64,000 nucleotides of DNA from Larix kaempferi (lineage: Eukaryota; Streptophyta; Pinopsida; Pinales; Pinaceae), in assembly GCA_027924585.1 (NCBI GenBank), contig BSBM01000252.1, positions 2,232,001 through 2,296,000 on the forward strand. Reading direction: 5' to 3'. How positions within the stretch are numbered: position 1 is the first letter of the stretch; each line of letters starts with the position of its first letter. Both the position numbers and the translations under genes were made by a program. Shown piece by piece: positions 20,928 to 33,404 of this stretch. The notes below the pieces were generated by a model that ran no database searches, was not told the DNA's origin, and was given only the letters and a program-made list of their open reading frames with translations.

Positions 20928-21479
20928 TGTTGAAATATTGTAACTTCAAAGAATATTATATTTGTATATTATTTATTCCGGAGATGTTCCATACCTCCGA
21001 TGTGATTATACTATAAATCCGGAGATGTTTATTCCTTCGAGTTGGGTGTGGTAACTAGGGTTATTAGACCCACCATGTGGGGGTCGGCCCAGTCAGTTAT
21101 AATGGGGTATTTAACCTAATGGTTAAATACGAGCCTACATGTACTTGTGTAAAATACATATCAGAGTAGTGTATAAATAGAGGAGGTGTGTTCCTCATTT
21201 GACACACTCACACACTTGAGGATAGCGCACTTGTGGAGGAGAGGTCTGCTATTATGGAGGAGGAGATCATGTCTCAGGGTTTCATCTTTGTATATTGCTG
21301 GTCATCTATATTGAGGAAGCTTTGCTGGGTTTTCTACCCCATGAGGGTTTCCCAGGATAAATCTCTGTCTCTTGTGTTTATGCTGTGCTTGTTGTTTCTT
21401 CAGTGATCCTGCATATGCTATTATTGTGAAATGGAATGTAATGCTGCTATTTTCTGTCTTAGCATATTGAATTTTAACA
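20928..21479 (+). repeat. 3' LTR of the copia element
   Basis: 552 bp, TGTTGAAATATT at the start and GAATTTTAACA at the end (TGTT/AACA). Nearly identical to 15458-15997. It is followed by chromovirus LTR sequence CCTCCATTACCG, which corresponds to about 31733 in the 3' LTR. Confidence 0.9.
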
Positions 21480-23161
21480 CCTCCATTACCGTTTGACATT
21501 GCCACCTTGGCAAACACTTAAGTCAGCAACAACCAGTACCAGGGTGCATTATTCTGCCACAGTAGCAAGCAATAAGGAAAGCACACCTACGTGGAACGTG
21601 GGCTATTCAACTTGGCAGGGATATGGTGCCACCTTGTTAATGGAAGATCATTGCATGATCTCTTTTACAGTTCGAGACACATGCCAACTTAATTGATTCA
21701 ACGGCCTGTCCCATATAAGATTAAATGGCCACTCTGCTTTACCTTTAGACATTGCCACTATGGCACACGGTGGAGAAAGCACGATCAACTCTTGGCATAT
21801 AACCCTTACACATCAACAAGCATGGAGGCATTCACGTCTACGTGGATCTCTGGGTTTATAACTCGGCAGGGAGGCAGTACTAAGCTTTTATTGCAGGATT
21901 GGATACATGATCTCTACCATAGCTCGAGACCAGTGCCAAATTTATGAGCCAACGACTTGCCAAATCTAATTTAATGTTGGTCAGTACCTCGATGTGACAA
22001 AAAATATCACATTTCATTTGTTAACATAACAATATTTTAACAATGTCGAATTCATCATAATAGTAATAACGTGTATGCAAATACATGAATTATAATTGCA
22101 AGGTTTGTATCTTATTGTCATCACTTTCATACATTACAATGATTGTATTTAATTTACAAACACTTCCATAGTAATGTCATGATTCTAACGATGCATATAT
22201 TTCCAACATCTCCGATGTATGTTTTAATATTGACATTAAATCGAAAATAGCCATAGTCACACTATTGTTTCATAAAGACGTTGGATAGGTTGTGTTTTGT
22301 TTATAAATAGAATAACAATTATATATAGTCCGAAGCTTAATTGCACTATATTTCACATAACGTTTGGTTTAAGTCACGTCTATAGATTATTTCTTTTATC
22401 TTTTCATAATATTGAATAATATTGGTTGTGAGAGCCTACAAGCTCATAGTTGTTTCATACATTTTGGTATTATCAATCTAAATGACGACAACAAGTCATC
22501 CATCACTACAACCAACTAGTACAATGACGATGACAGCGACAATGCTATTTTAGAAAGTTACTTATTCAATAGTTAACTGGGTTGGAAAGAAAAGGTGTAA
22601 GTATACGAACCGTACTTGTACGTTTTTATAGTTGCAACAATCTCTAAACATGCTATTTTATTTATGACGTTGAATTGAACTTTACACGAAACTAAAATTT
22701 ATTTGCAATCATGAAACTCTTTACGTATCGTCTGCACATAGAACAGGTCTAATGCTTTAGAGTTGTAGCTAAGTAAGCTTCGGGGTCCCTCATAGGACTT
22801 CCTTGGTCAGCAAAGAAGCAAACTGTCAGTATCGTCTCAAAGAAAAAGTACCATGTCATATTTCTAACATGGCATTTCATTATTACATCAATCATACATT
22901 TCATTGCATTAAAAGGTGTCGCATCAAAAGTTGATCTATTCATGCATTTAACTACCTCAATGATAGTTGTTATAAATATAATTAAGATGTTGCTGACGTA
23001 TTAGTTATAACAGAATTTTATTTATGTTTAATACAACAGCTGTTAAGTTAACATTGTTGCAACTCGCATTATTAAATTCTGCAGTTACAAATTATCATAA
23101 ATTTAGCTAATTATTGCTATTTACAAAAAAAAAAAAAATTGAAAATATGGGATCTTACATG

Positions 23162-23173
23162 TGGTATCAGAGC
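23162..23173 (+). other. Chromovirus primer-binding site (initiator-Met)
   Basis: Exact TGGTATCAGAGC, 2 nt after the LTR end at 23159. Confidence 0.93.
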
Positions 23174-23303
23174 ATAAATTCAAACTCTAGACCTGAATGA
23201 GGTCCAAAACACGCAGTAAAATGTTTTATATACAGCAGAAAATTATACTAACTTGAAAATTTTATCATTATGTTACCTTCAGAAATTACTTTCAGTTACA
23301 GGT

Positions 23304-24728
23304 ATGGAGAACTCAGCTGAACATTTAAGTGACAGATTTCAGCCAAACAGTCACAGTTTGGGACAACACTTTGTAGAGGAACGTCACAAAGAGTTAAATA
23401 AAAGTTCAACGGAACTGTTACATGCCTTACAAGATTTAAAAGAGAAATCAGATCTGTGAAATTAGATAATGAGAGGATTCTGCAAGCACAAGAACAACTG
23501 AATCAAGTGCTGTTTGAACATAGCCAAATTGAGGAACAAGAGAAAAACAATGAGGATATTTCCAAAGTTGAGGACATGCCTCACACTGATAAAAATTAGA
23601 ACATCAAATTCAGTGAAGTAAAAGATAGCTCAACCTCATCTAGAGATGCTATTGCAGAACGCAAAAATAAGCATAATTATACCAGTGATAGTAGTGAAGA
23701 AGATTCCAAACCAAGAAGGAAAAATCATAAAGAATATGAGCAAATTTCTGGAGAATTCAAGAAGATAAGACCTCCAACTTTGAATGGGGAAACTGAGAAA
23801 GGAGAGACAACTGAAGCTTGGCTATCAAGGATGAAGAAATACTTCCATATTTACAACTATTCAGAGTTCTTAAAAGAAAAAATGGCTATATATAACTTAA
23901 CCGGAAAGGTGGATATTTGGTGGCAAGATGTCAAAAGGGTAAAGGGCATCAAGGATAAAGATGTAAGCTGGAGTGCTTTTAAACGATATTTCAAAAAGAA
24001 GTATCTATCTGAACGGTACTACGAAGAAAAATCTAAAGAGTTCTACGATTTGAAGTTGGGAGGTATGAACATGAAGGAACTGAACAGTAAGTTTCTGAAC
24101 TTACTTAGATATGTACCCTACTTCATAGAAGAAAAACCAAAAATTCGAAGGTACTTAAGTTGTTTACCTTTCAGCATTAAAGACAGAATTGAATATGATA
24201 GTCCTAAAACATTAGAGGAGGCTATGAGGAAGACAGTTTTCTATTATGATACAAATCGGAAGAGAGAGGGTATGTCTAATTGGAAAAATCATAAGTCGAA
24301 CAATTTTGAACAGAAGAAGAAAAATTTCAGATTCAGTGGGAATTCCGGATTCCAAAGGAAGAATTTTCAGAATTGAAATTCCCAAGGAAATAATTCTAGA
24401 AATAATTCATAGCAGAATTCTACAGCACCAAAAAATGCATCTAATACTGCCAAGGCCAGTGATCCAAAGACACATATTAAATGTTTTGAATGTCAAGGCC
24501 CTCATTACGCATCAGAAAGTCCCTTACGGAAGCGGAAAGCAAACAACATCAACTCAATTCATACTGAACCTACTGTTGGAGACGTAGCAAGGGAGATGCC
24601 AAGAATTAATGCAACACTTGACGACAGACAAGCAGATAATCAAATCTCCATGGTAGAGATTGAAGGTATGATACATGACCATCCTGTTACTGTTTTACTT
24701 GACTCAGGTGCTAGTTTAAGTTATATAT
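23304..24728 (+). pseudogene. Chromovirus Gag and start of protease
   Basis: A short opening frame (23304 to stop 23459, with a Glu-rich helix-like tail) is followed by a longer frame from 23780. The latter holds the Gag capsid domain: TEAWLSRMKKYF, IYNLTGKVDIWWQDVK, WSAFKRYFKKKYLSERYYEE, EFYDLKLGGMNMKELNSKF. After a TGA at 24374-24376 the same frame goes on through an Asn/Ser-rich part to a zinc knuckle CFECQGPHYASES, whose last Cys has become Ser. The protease active site LLDSGASLSYI then follows, where a solo LTR interrupts the frame at 24729. Gag forms the particle, the knuckle binds RNA, and the protease matures the polyprotein. The start codon of the original Gag is uncertain. Confidence 0.85.
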
Positions 24729-25500
24729 TGTTAGGATATTCCTATACTCCATCCTAGTCCCACCAGTATTTTGATCATTTACATTTTCAGTCATGCATGC
24801 ACTTTTAGGGTTTGCATGCATTTTGCATGCATCCCAGTCATCAGTCCAGTACCTAGCCCTCAGTTAGTCATCCCCCAGGAGCTTCTCACTATTCAGTTTT
24901 AGCCCTCCAATTGCTTAATGCGCCCTTCTTCCTTGATTTTAGGGAGAAACTCGCCCTTCTTCACCTACGAGTCCAGTTGTCACTCAGTTACAGTCAGTTA
25001 CAGTCAGTTACAGTTAGTTACACTGAGTTACATTGAGTTGCACTCAGTTACACTCAGTTACAGTCAGTTACACTTAGTTACATTGAGTTACACTCAGTTA
25101 CACCTACCAGAGTTAGTTTGACTGATGGTTGACAATTACTTGAGCATTGATGACTCCACTGATGATGATGAAGACTTCCGGTTGCGCTCCGATGATCATG
25201 AGGACACCTAGTTGTGCTCCGATGACACTCCAGTGATCCTTTGATCACTCCATGAAGGCTAATTCGAATTGCCACCTTAGGCATTCGAATTCCTCATGCA
25301 TTGTATTATTTATATGTCCATTTGTGATTAATAATCTAGTATGACCGAAGTATTGTTACTTCTATCTGAGTTCTACTGTACCATATTATTCTGTTGCTCA
25401 TTATACTGCATGTATCACTCTTCTTCTATTTTCTTGCTTAATCATAATTATTCTCTTGTGAGATACATCATCTCTTAGATCTGCTGTGAGGATTTTCACA
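24729..25500 (+). mobile_element. Solo LTR inserted in the chromovirus protease
   Basis: 772 bp beginning TGTTAGGATATTCC and ending GGATTTTCACA, flanked by TATAT at 24724-24728 and 25501-25505. It separates the protease active site (DSGASLSYI) from the following part, SPDVVESLK. Insert plus duplication is 777 bp, a multiple of three, so the downstream frame is unchanged. It has no partner LTR or internal sequence, so it is the product of LTR-LTR recombination. Confidence 0.9.
24981..25103 (+). repeat. 10-bp minisatellite inside the solo LTR
   Basis: About 12 copies of (C/G/T)AGTTACA(C/G/T)T in register, such as CAGTTACAGT and GAGTTACACT. Confidence 0.9.
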
Positions 25501-25505
25501 TATAT

Positions 25506-28500
25506 CACCAGATGTGGTAGAAAGTCTTAAACTGAAAACTGAAAAGTTTAGTAAATCATGGCTAGTTAGACTAGCAACTACAACGAAGAGGAAAGTTTCA
25601 TATTTTATAGAGAACTGTATTTTATCCATGAATCTTTTGCAAACATAAATCAAGATAAATATTTAACCTTTAGGTTTGTATGATATTATAGTTGGGATGG
25701 ACTGGTTGGAAGCCCATCATGTCATCCTAGACTGTTATGGAAAACCTTTTACATGCTTAAATGATGAAGGGAAAACTGTAGAAATAAAAGGCATTCCAAG
25801 GAAGGTAACTCTTAGACAAATTTCAGCCATGCAAGTTAAGAGAGTAGTTAGGAAGGGATGCCAAATGTTTGCAGTAAATGTGATAAATGATGAGATTATG
25901 GATAAAAAGGATAAATTGAAATTAGAGAACATACCTATCCTAAAGGATTTTAAAGAAGTATTTCCTAAGGAGATTCCAGGATTACCACCCAAAAGAGATT
26001 TATATTTTACTATAGAGCTAATACCAGGAGCAGTACCAAATTCAAAAGCTCTGTACAGGATGAATATACTGGAATTAAACGAATTAAAATCTCAATTGAA
26101 GGAACTTATTGACAAGAAGTATATTAGACCCAGTTTGTCTCCTTGGGGAGCACCTGTCATCTTCGTTAAGAAGAAAGATGGAACATTAAGACTGTGCATA
26201 GATTATCGCCAGCTTAATAAGATGACGGTCAAGAATAGATACTCGTTGCCCCGCATAGATGATCTATTTGATCAGCTGCGTGGAGCAACAATATTTTTGA
26301 AGATTGATCTAAGATCAGGATATCATCAAGTAAGGGTTAAGGACAAAGATATTTTCAAAACAACTTTTCGAACTCGGTATGGACATTACGAGTTCATAGT
26401 CATGCCATTTGGCTTAACTAATGCCCCGGCTGTATTTATGTGTTTGATGAATAATATTTTGTATAAGTACTTAGACAAGTTTGTTGTTGTGTTTATAGAC
26501 GATATTTTAGTGTACTCAAAAGGAAAAGAAGAGCATAATGAACATTTACGGATTATCTTACATGTATTAAGAGATCATCAATTGTATTCCAAATTTAGTA
26601 AATGTGACTTTCACAAAGACAAAATTCAGTATCTAGGACACATAATTTCAGTAGAAGGAATCTCGGTTGACCCCGACAAGATAAGGGCCATTAATGACTG
26701 GCCGGTTCCCAAAGATGTGTCAGATGTAAGATCATTTATGGGAGTTATGGGGTATTACAAAAAGTTTATAGAGAATTTCTCAAAAATTGCCAACCCCATA
26801 ACTTCCTTGCAGAATAAAGGGAAGAAATTTGTTTGGGATCAGAAATGCGCTGAGAGTTTTAAGAAATTAAAGGAACTATTGACGACGGCACCTATCTTGA
26901 AGATAGTTGACCCCAACAAGGATTTTGTAGTTTGTACAGACACATGCAATGATGGACTCGGTGGAGTCTTGACACAGGAAGGGCATGCGATAGCATATGA
27001 ATCTAGAAAGCTGAAAGTACATGAAAAGAATTACTCTACATATGATTTAGAGTTAGTAGCAGTTATTCATGCCTTAAAAATGTTGCGTCATCATCTTATT
27101 GGCAGAAAGTTTACATTATTAACAGATAACATTGGTATGAAATATTTATTGGATTAGACAAACCTGAACGCTAGACAAGCTAGATGGTTGACATTCTTAA
27201 GTGAGTATGATTTCAAAATTCAGCATGTCAAAGGAAAGGAGAATAAAGTTGTAGATGCCTTGAGTCGCAAGGCAAAACTAAATTTCATTTAAGAAATTAG
27301 TAATTATTCAACCGATTTGGAAAATCAGATTCTGGAAAAAGGTGAAACAGATAAAGAATACAGAAAAATGAAGGAAAAGACAACCAATAACAATTCTAAA
27401 AATTGTATGGCAGATTACAAAATTAAGGAAAATGGTCTATTACTGTATAAAAATAGATTGTATGTACCAAATAAACCAGAAATAAATTTTTTGATATTAA
27501 ATGAGATGCATAAAAGTCACTATTCTGGTCATCCAGGATATCAAAAGACCATCACTATGCTGAAAAAAGAATACTATTGGCCCAGAATGAAAGATGAAGT
27601 AGCAGAATACATCGCAAAATGCTTGGACTGTCAAAAGGTGAAGGTTGAACACCAACATCCAGTTGGATTGTTGCAACCATTACCAATACCAAGATGGAAA
27701 TGGGAAGTGATCAGGATAGATTTCATTACTGGATTTCCTAAAAATAAAAAACAACATGATTCCATCATGGTGGTGGTGGACAAACTCAGTAAGGAAACAC
27801 ATTTCATACCAGTGAAGACCACACATAAAGCACCAGACATTGCAGAGATTTTTATGAAACAGATTTTTAGACTACATGGAATACCAAAGGTAATAATTTC
27901 AGATCGTGACTCGAAGTTTACAGGAAACTTCTGGAGGTCACTGTTTAAGGGATTGAATACAACTCTAAATTTCAATACAGCATTTCATCCACAGATGGAT
28001 GGACAGACAGAAAGGGTAAATCAAGTGTTAGAAGATTTATTAAGAATGTATGTTAAGGATCATCCTGGTAAGTGGGAATATTATCTGCACTTACCAGAAT
28101 TTGCTTATAATAATCATTATCATGCTTCAGCCAGACTTAGTCCTTTTGAAATTCTTTATGGTAGGAAATGTAATACACCTGTTTCATGGAATGATCCAGT
28201 CAATAGAGTTGTTTTAGGACCTGAATTATTGCAAGAATTAGAGCTAATTGTGAAATAGGTGCAAGGACATTTAAAAGCTGCCGAAGATAGGAAGAAAAGT
28301 CAAGCAGATTCAAAAAGAACTCATACAGAGTTCCAGCTAGGTGAACATGTGTTTCTCAAGGTAAGACCAAATAAGAGTTCACTAAAATTGGAGAGCTGTG
28401 TCAAGTTGGCACCTAGGTATTGTGGTCCTTTTGAAATATTATCTAAGGTTGGAGCAGTGGCATACCAACTGGATTTACCACCTAATCTGAAAATACATAA

Positions 28501-28768
28501 TGTTTTTCATATATTGATTTTAAAGAAATATGTGCACGAAACTACTCATGTTGTAAACTGGAATGATGTACAGGTGGGAGAAAATGAAGATTTTCCAGTG
28601 GAACCTAATTGTATCCTCGGAAGGAGGGAAACTATTCTCTGGAATCGCATCATTGGACAAGTGAAGGTGCAATGGAAGCATGTTAGCCCAGAAGAGACAA
28701 CCTGGGAGTTGGAGAGTAGTATGCGGGCAACATACCCAACTCTGTTTCAGGAAACACTCAAAGAGTGA
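25506..28768 (+). pseudogene. Chromovirus Pol: protease end, RT, RNase H, integrase, chromodomain
   Basis: One frame runs through with stops at 27155-27157, 27288-27290 and 28256-28258, plus stops before 25676, and no frameshift. From ATG 25676: [14 protein letters not shown] (protease end), [18 protein letters not shown] and [20 protein letters not shown] (fingers), [11 protein letters not shown]-type palm, [10 protein letters not shown] with the catalytic Asp pair at residues 275-276, then RNase H from [15 protein letters not shown] to ENKVVDALSRKA. Integrase follows: HKSHYSGHPGYQ...CLDCQ zinc site, VVVDKLSKETHF, IISDRDSKF, HPQMDGQTERVNQ (D, D, E). The last 45 residues, ILGRRE to TYPTLF with VKVQWKH and TTWE, form a chromodomain, which can direct integration to marked chromatin. 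Pol makes the cDNA and inserts it. The stops prevent function. Confidence 0.93.
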
Positions 28769-28799
28769 CTAGCCAACATCAAGGACGATGTTGAGACTT

Positions 28800-28810
28800 A
28801 AGGGGGGGTG
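28800..28810 (+). other. Chromovirus polypurine tract
   Basis: AAGGGGGGGTG, 2 bp before the 3' LTR start at 28813. Confidence 0.9.
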
Positions 28811-28812
28811 TA

Positions 28813-31800
28813 TGTCACCTACCCAAATTTTTGAACATTATTATTTATTTGCAAAAATACTTTATGCTAAATTTAATTACAAGTTTTTTAATTATGATCA
28901 GTTTTGATCATGGATGAATGTAATTACTGAATATTATTATTTAAATAACTTAATTAGGAGACAAAAACTCAAGAGGATTGTTGAATGAGTGTTCACTGAC
29001 CCACTAGGAGCAATGGAAGCTTCTGGAAGGTATGGGACACATGGCAACAGTTACATCACACCACTAACTGTTGGTTATGGGACAACTACCCCTAAAAGTA
29101 GGGCATTATCCCCCAGGTGGAGGGAGTGAGCAGGAAACTCATTTAATGACCCAGTAACATCTAAAAAGGCCTAGGCATCCTATAAAGGCAAATTTGAATT
29201 GGGCAGACAGCCCTTAATCAATATTTCTGCAGAATATTTTCCTCTTGTAAATCAGGTGATTTCAAGAGAGATTCAAATAAGGGAGGTTAGTGGTGATTGA
29301 AAACTGAGTTTTGATTATTACTGAGGAGAAACAGAGTTGTAGGAGCAAGTCTTTTGGACTGCTACCTATTGAAGATTTAGAATATTATTGCTAAAACAAC
29401 AAGACATCCTAAATATTGAAGTTTCTTCCTCTTGGTGGTTCAGCAAACAGGCTCAGGGGTCCTAAGACAGTATTTGACTATTTTTAGGAGTTTGGTTGGG
29501 TGGAATAGTCTTACTGAGTTTTTTTTGCCCTACAGAGTTTCTCAAGTTCTTAAAATATTTTCTAACTTATTCTCAGTAAATAATTTTGTTCTATTTATCT
29601 AGTATTATTTTGTTTATTTGCTTTCGAAAAGAATCCAATTCTGGAAATGTGTTAGTCTGAATGTTTAAGTTTAAATGTTAAATTAATAAACCATTATCCC
29701 CATTTTTCCACATGTTGTTTGGGAACATCATACTCTAGTAGGGATAGGCAAATTAAAATATATTAGAAGATAGGAAAATTGCCATTCGAATTCGATAGAT
29801 AGATAGTAATTATATATGTTTTCAGTTTTTATGTTTCCAAGTTAAATAATAGTAGAAAGATTCTGCATAATATCTATGTATGTATTATGAGTATTAGAGC
29901 TTTCTGAGAATTTGAATAATGTATAATCTCTGTTTTCTTATCAATATTATGTATAAAAGATAAATATAGAAATCACAGGCATACATGTATCATAACATAG
30001 TAACAATTAAATGATAGTGATCATTCCAAATAAGATTATACATAACAATCATTACCAGTTTTCATATTGTTTATAGACACTTGATTTCATTATCTCTGTT
30101 AATGTTTTTCAAGGTTATTATCTTTATGTACTATTGTCATGAATTACATGCTGTAAGCAAAAGCTTTTCACAGTCACTCTAAAATTTTCAAGTTTCTACA
30201 ATACACTCATACACACACCATTTTTCTTTTATTTCTTATTTTATCAATTTCATAAACTTACAGATCAAATAGATAATAGATTTAATAGAAATATTCTGTT
30301 GCTAATAAGAAATATCTTTCTATCTCTTATTATAAGCATCGTGCTAATTATCATCCTAACAAATAATAGAAGCTCTATAAACATCACTTTGTTTATACTC
30401 ACCTATTCTATTGCAAAGCTGTTAGTGTCATTCGTATTTTGTTTAGTTTTCATTTCAAACCCTAGTTAGGTTTAGTCTTCCATTCTTATCTTTGTTTTAT
30501 CCAAATATAAATAAAACACGAATGTAGGGTTTAATACTATTCATTTCCACTATATTTGTTTTGGGGAAAATCACTTCGAATTTGACTTCACTTAGTTACC
30601 TTTTCAACAAACAAGAACTCGAAATCAACCTACACAGGCATCTATAAATTATTTGGTATATATTCTTTTTATACAATCGAGATGAATATTACTTTTACAC
30701 ATATATTCTTTTATTGAAAAAACAAGGAGTTACAGTTTATACAAAGAACGAGCCCTCAGGTCTCTTTCTTCCATTTTTTTTAGAATGAAAAACAATACAA
30801 GTTGAGTCTCATAGAACTTCAAACATCACAACAGAATAACCTCTAAATGAAGACAAAGCTCTCAAGCAACGTTTATATTATGTTTTAAAAGAAAACAAGG
30901 TTACACAGGGTTTATCCCAAAATTCAATAGGCATAAGAGCCCAAATATTCAAAATCAACGAGTTATAACTCTAGTCGACAAACATCAAATTTTGCAAAAT
31001 ATAGAACCCAGGTATCACTGTTAAATAAACGTGTTTCAAAGATTTCATGAACCATCTTCAACGACAGAGCCACAACACAGACGAAGAGCACTACGAGGGT
31101 ATGGAAGACACAAAGCTTACCGATGTAAGAGTGCATGGTTTTTCCTTTCGTTAGACCCTAGCCAGACTTTTTGTTTACACCCTGCACCTAGCAAACAATA
31201 GTTCGGAGTTAGACTCATGCTACTATCAAACTGAGAATCGAGGTACAGTAAAAGAAACATTATCATCTTAGACACTTACCTTCAAAAATTTGTGGACAGT
31301 TCTTGGCGTACACCAGGAAGACGATAAAGGGCTTGTTCCAGTCTCGACAAGGGAATGCAAGCACTTGCAGTTGGCACCGCATTTGTACCATACAACAAAG
31401 AACTTTAAAACTTCAACACTTTATCACTCTGAACCTTGAACTCCATCTAAAGTTACAACAATATTACAGAGGTTAAAACTTGCAATTTTCTACACCAGTT
31501 TATAGATCTCAGGTTCGAAACCCTTGCAAAACTTCCTACCAAAATCTTGGCATCCTGTCGGCCACCTCCAGCAAAAACAATAACACAATGAACCACTTTT
31601 TCCAAGTTCTTAAATCAATTACATGATAGATGTTAGGGTTACCATCCGATGGTTTAGACTCACAATCATCAACGGTTACAACAGTGCCAACTATGTCCAC
31701 TTTGGTATCAACAAAATCAACATTTAATGCCATCCTTCATTACTGTTTGGCATTGCCACCTTGGAAAACACTTAAGTCAGCAACAACCAGTACCAAGGCG

Positions 31801-33399
31801 CACTATTCTGCCACAGTAGCAAGCAATAAGGAAAGAACACCTATGTGGAACGTGGGCTATTCAACTTGGCAGGGAAGATCATTGAATATCATTGCATGAT
31901 CTCTTTTACAGTTCGAGACACATGCCAACTTAATTGATTCAACGGCCTGTCCCATATAAGATTAAATGGCCACTCTGCTTTACCTTTAGACATTGCCACT
32001 ATGGCACATGGTGGAGCAAGCAGGATCAACGCTTGGCATATAACCCTTACACATCAACAAGCATGGAGGCATTCATGTCTACATGGATCTCTGGGTTTAT
32101 AACTCGGCAGGCAGGCAGTACTAAGCTTTTATTGCAGGATTGGATACGTGATCTCTACCATAGCTCGAGACCAACGCCAAATTTATGAGTCAGCGACTTG
32201 CCAAATCCAATTTAATGCTGGTCAGTACCTCGATCTGACAACAAATATCACATTTCATTTGTTAACATAACAATATTTTAACAATGTCGTATTCATCATA
32301 ATAGTAATAACGTGTATGCAAATACATGAATTATAATTCCAAGTTTTGTATATTATTGTGATCACTTTCATACATTACAGTGTTTGTATTTAATTTACAA
32401 ACACTTGCATAGTAAAGTCATGATTCTAACGATGCATATATTGCCAACATCTCCAATGTATGTTTTAATATTGACATTAAATCGAAAATAGCCATAGTCA
32501 CACTATTGTTTCATAAAGACATTGGATAGGTTGTGTTTTGTTTATAAATAGAATAACAATTATATATAGTCCGAAGCTTAATTGCACTATATTTCACATA
32601 ACGTTTGGTTTAAGTCATGTCTATATATTATTGCTTTTATCTTTTCATAATATTGAATAATATTGGTTGCGAGAGCCTACAAGCTCATAGTTGTTTCATA
32701 CATTTTGGTATTATCAATCTAAATGACGACAACAAGTCAACCATCACTACAACCAACTAGTACAATGACGATGACAATGACAATGCTATTTTAACAAGTT
32801 ACGTATTCAACAGTTAACTGGGTTGGAAAGAAAATGTGTAAGTATACGAACTGTACCTGTACAATTTTATAGTTGCAACAATCTCTAAACATGTTTTTTT
32901 ATTTACGACATTGAATTGAACTTTACACGAAACTAAAATTTATTTGCAATCATGAAACTCCTTACCTATCGTCTGCACATAGAACAGGTCTAATGCTTTA
33001 GCGTTGCAGCTAAGTAATCTTTGGGGTCCCTCATAGGACTTTCTTGATCAGCAAATAAGCAAATTGTCAGTATCGTCTCAAAGAAAAAGTACCATGTCAT
33101 ATTTCTAACCTGGCATTTCATTATTACATCAATCATACATTTCATTGCTTTAAAAGGTGTCGCATCAAAAGTTGATCTATTCATGCATTTAACTACCTTA
33201 ATGATAGTTATTATAAATATATTTAAGATGTCGCTAACGTATTAGTTATAATAGAATTTTATTTATGTTTAATACAACAGCTGTTAAGTTAACATTGTTG
33301 CAAATCGCATTATTAAATTCCGCAGTTACAAATTATCATAAATTTAGCTAATTATTGCTATTTACAAAAAAAAAAAAATTGAAAATATGGGATGTTACA
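28813..33399 (+). repeat. 3' LTR of the chromovirus, 4587 bp
   Basis: TGTCACCTACCC to GGGATGTTACA. It is the more complete copy and contains about 660 bp (about 31071-31729) lacking in the 5' LTR. A 470-bp part (about 31740-32210) is crowded with TGCCA/TGGCA motifs and repeats of GGCATTGCCAC type. The small open frames at 31536-31899 and 31934-32188 are not considered genes. Confidence 0.92.
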
Positions 33400-33404
33400 T
33401 AAGG

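Larger units (their letters stand above)
15446..21479 (+). mobile_element. Young Ty1/copia element inserted in the chromovirus 5' LTR
   Basis: 5' LTR 15458-15997 and 3' LTR 20928-21479 differ at only about three positions. The PBS TGGTATCAGAGC follows at 15998-16009, and a polypurine tract (AAGGGGGAG) precedes the 3' LTR. The interior keeps only remnants of copia RT and RNase H (17925-18735). The leader has two duplicated blocks, and the 3' end carries 2 kb of tandem repeats. The coding capacity is broken, so it must have been mobilised in trans. The first 12 bp of the 5' LTR are replaced, and no target duplication exists because the left flank was deleted. Confidence 0.9.
13193..23159 (+). 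repeat. 5' LTR of the chromovirus, interrupted by a copia element
   Basis: 13193 to about 15446 aligns with 28813 to about 31070 of the 3' LTR, and 21480-23159 aligns with about 31730-33399. The copia element occupies the gap, and about 660 bp of LTR present in the 3' copy (about 31071-31729) are absent here. The LTR ends in TTACA directly before the PBS. Without the insertion the original length would be about 4.6 kb. Confidence 0.9.
13193..33399 (+). mobile_element. Full-length Ty3/gypsy chromovirus with giant LTRs, nested insertions inside
   Basis: The element starts TGTCACCTACCC at 13193 and ends GGGATGTTACA at 33399, and is flanked by perfect TAAGG duplications (13188-13192, 33400-33404). 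Order: 5' LTR 13193-23159 (including a 6-kb copia insertion), PBS 23162-23173, gag, protease (split by a solo LTR), RT, RNase H, integrase, chromodomain, polypurine tract 28800-28810, 3' LTR 28813-33399. The first 215 bp of the two LTRs differ at about 13 places, so the insertion is not recent. Pol has premature stops but no frameshift. The chromodomain at the end of integrase assigns it to the chromoviruses, probably near the Tekay/Del branch. Confidence 0.92.

Noticed and set aside
31536-32188. Small frames in the chromovirus 3' LTR
   Set aside because: They lie in repeat-rich LTR sequence and are not kept open in the 5' LTR counterpart.
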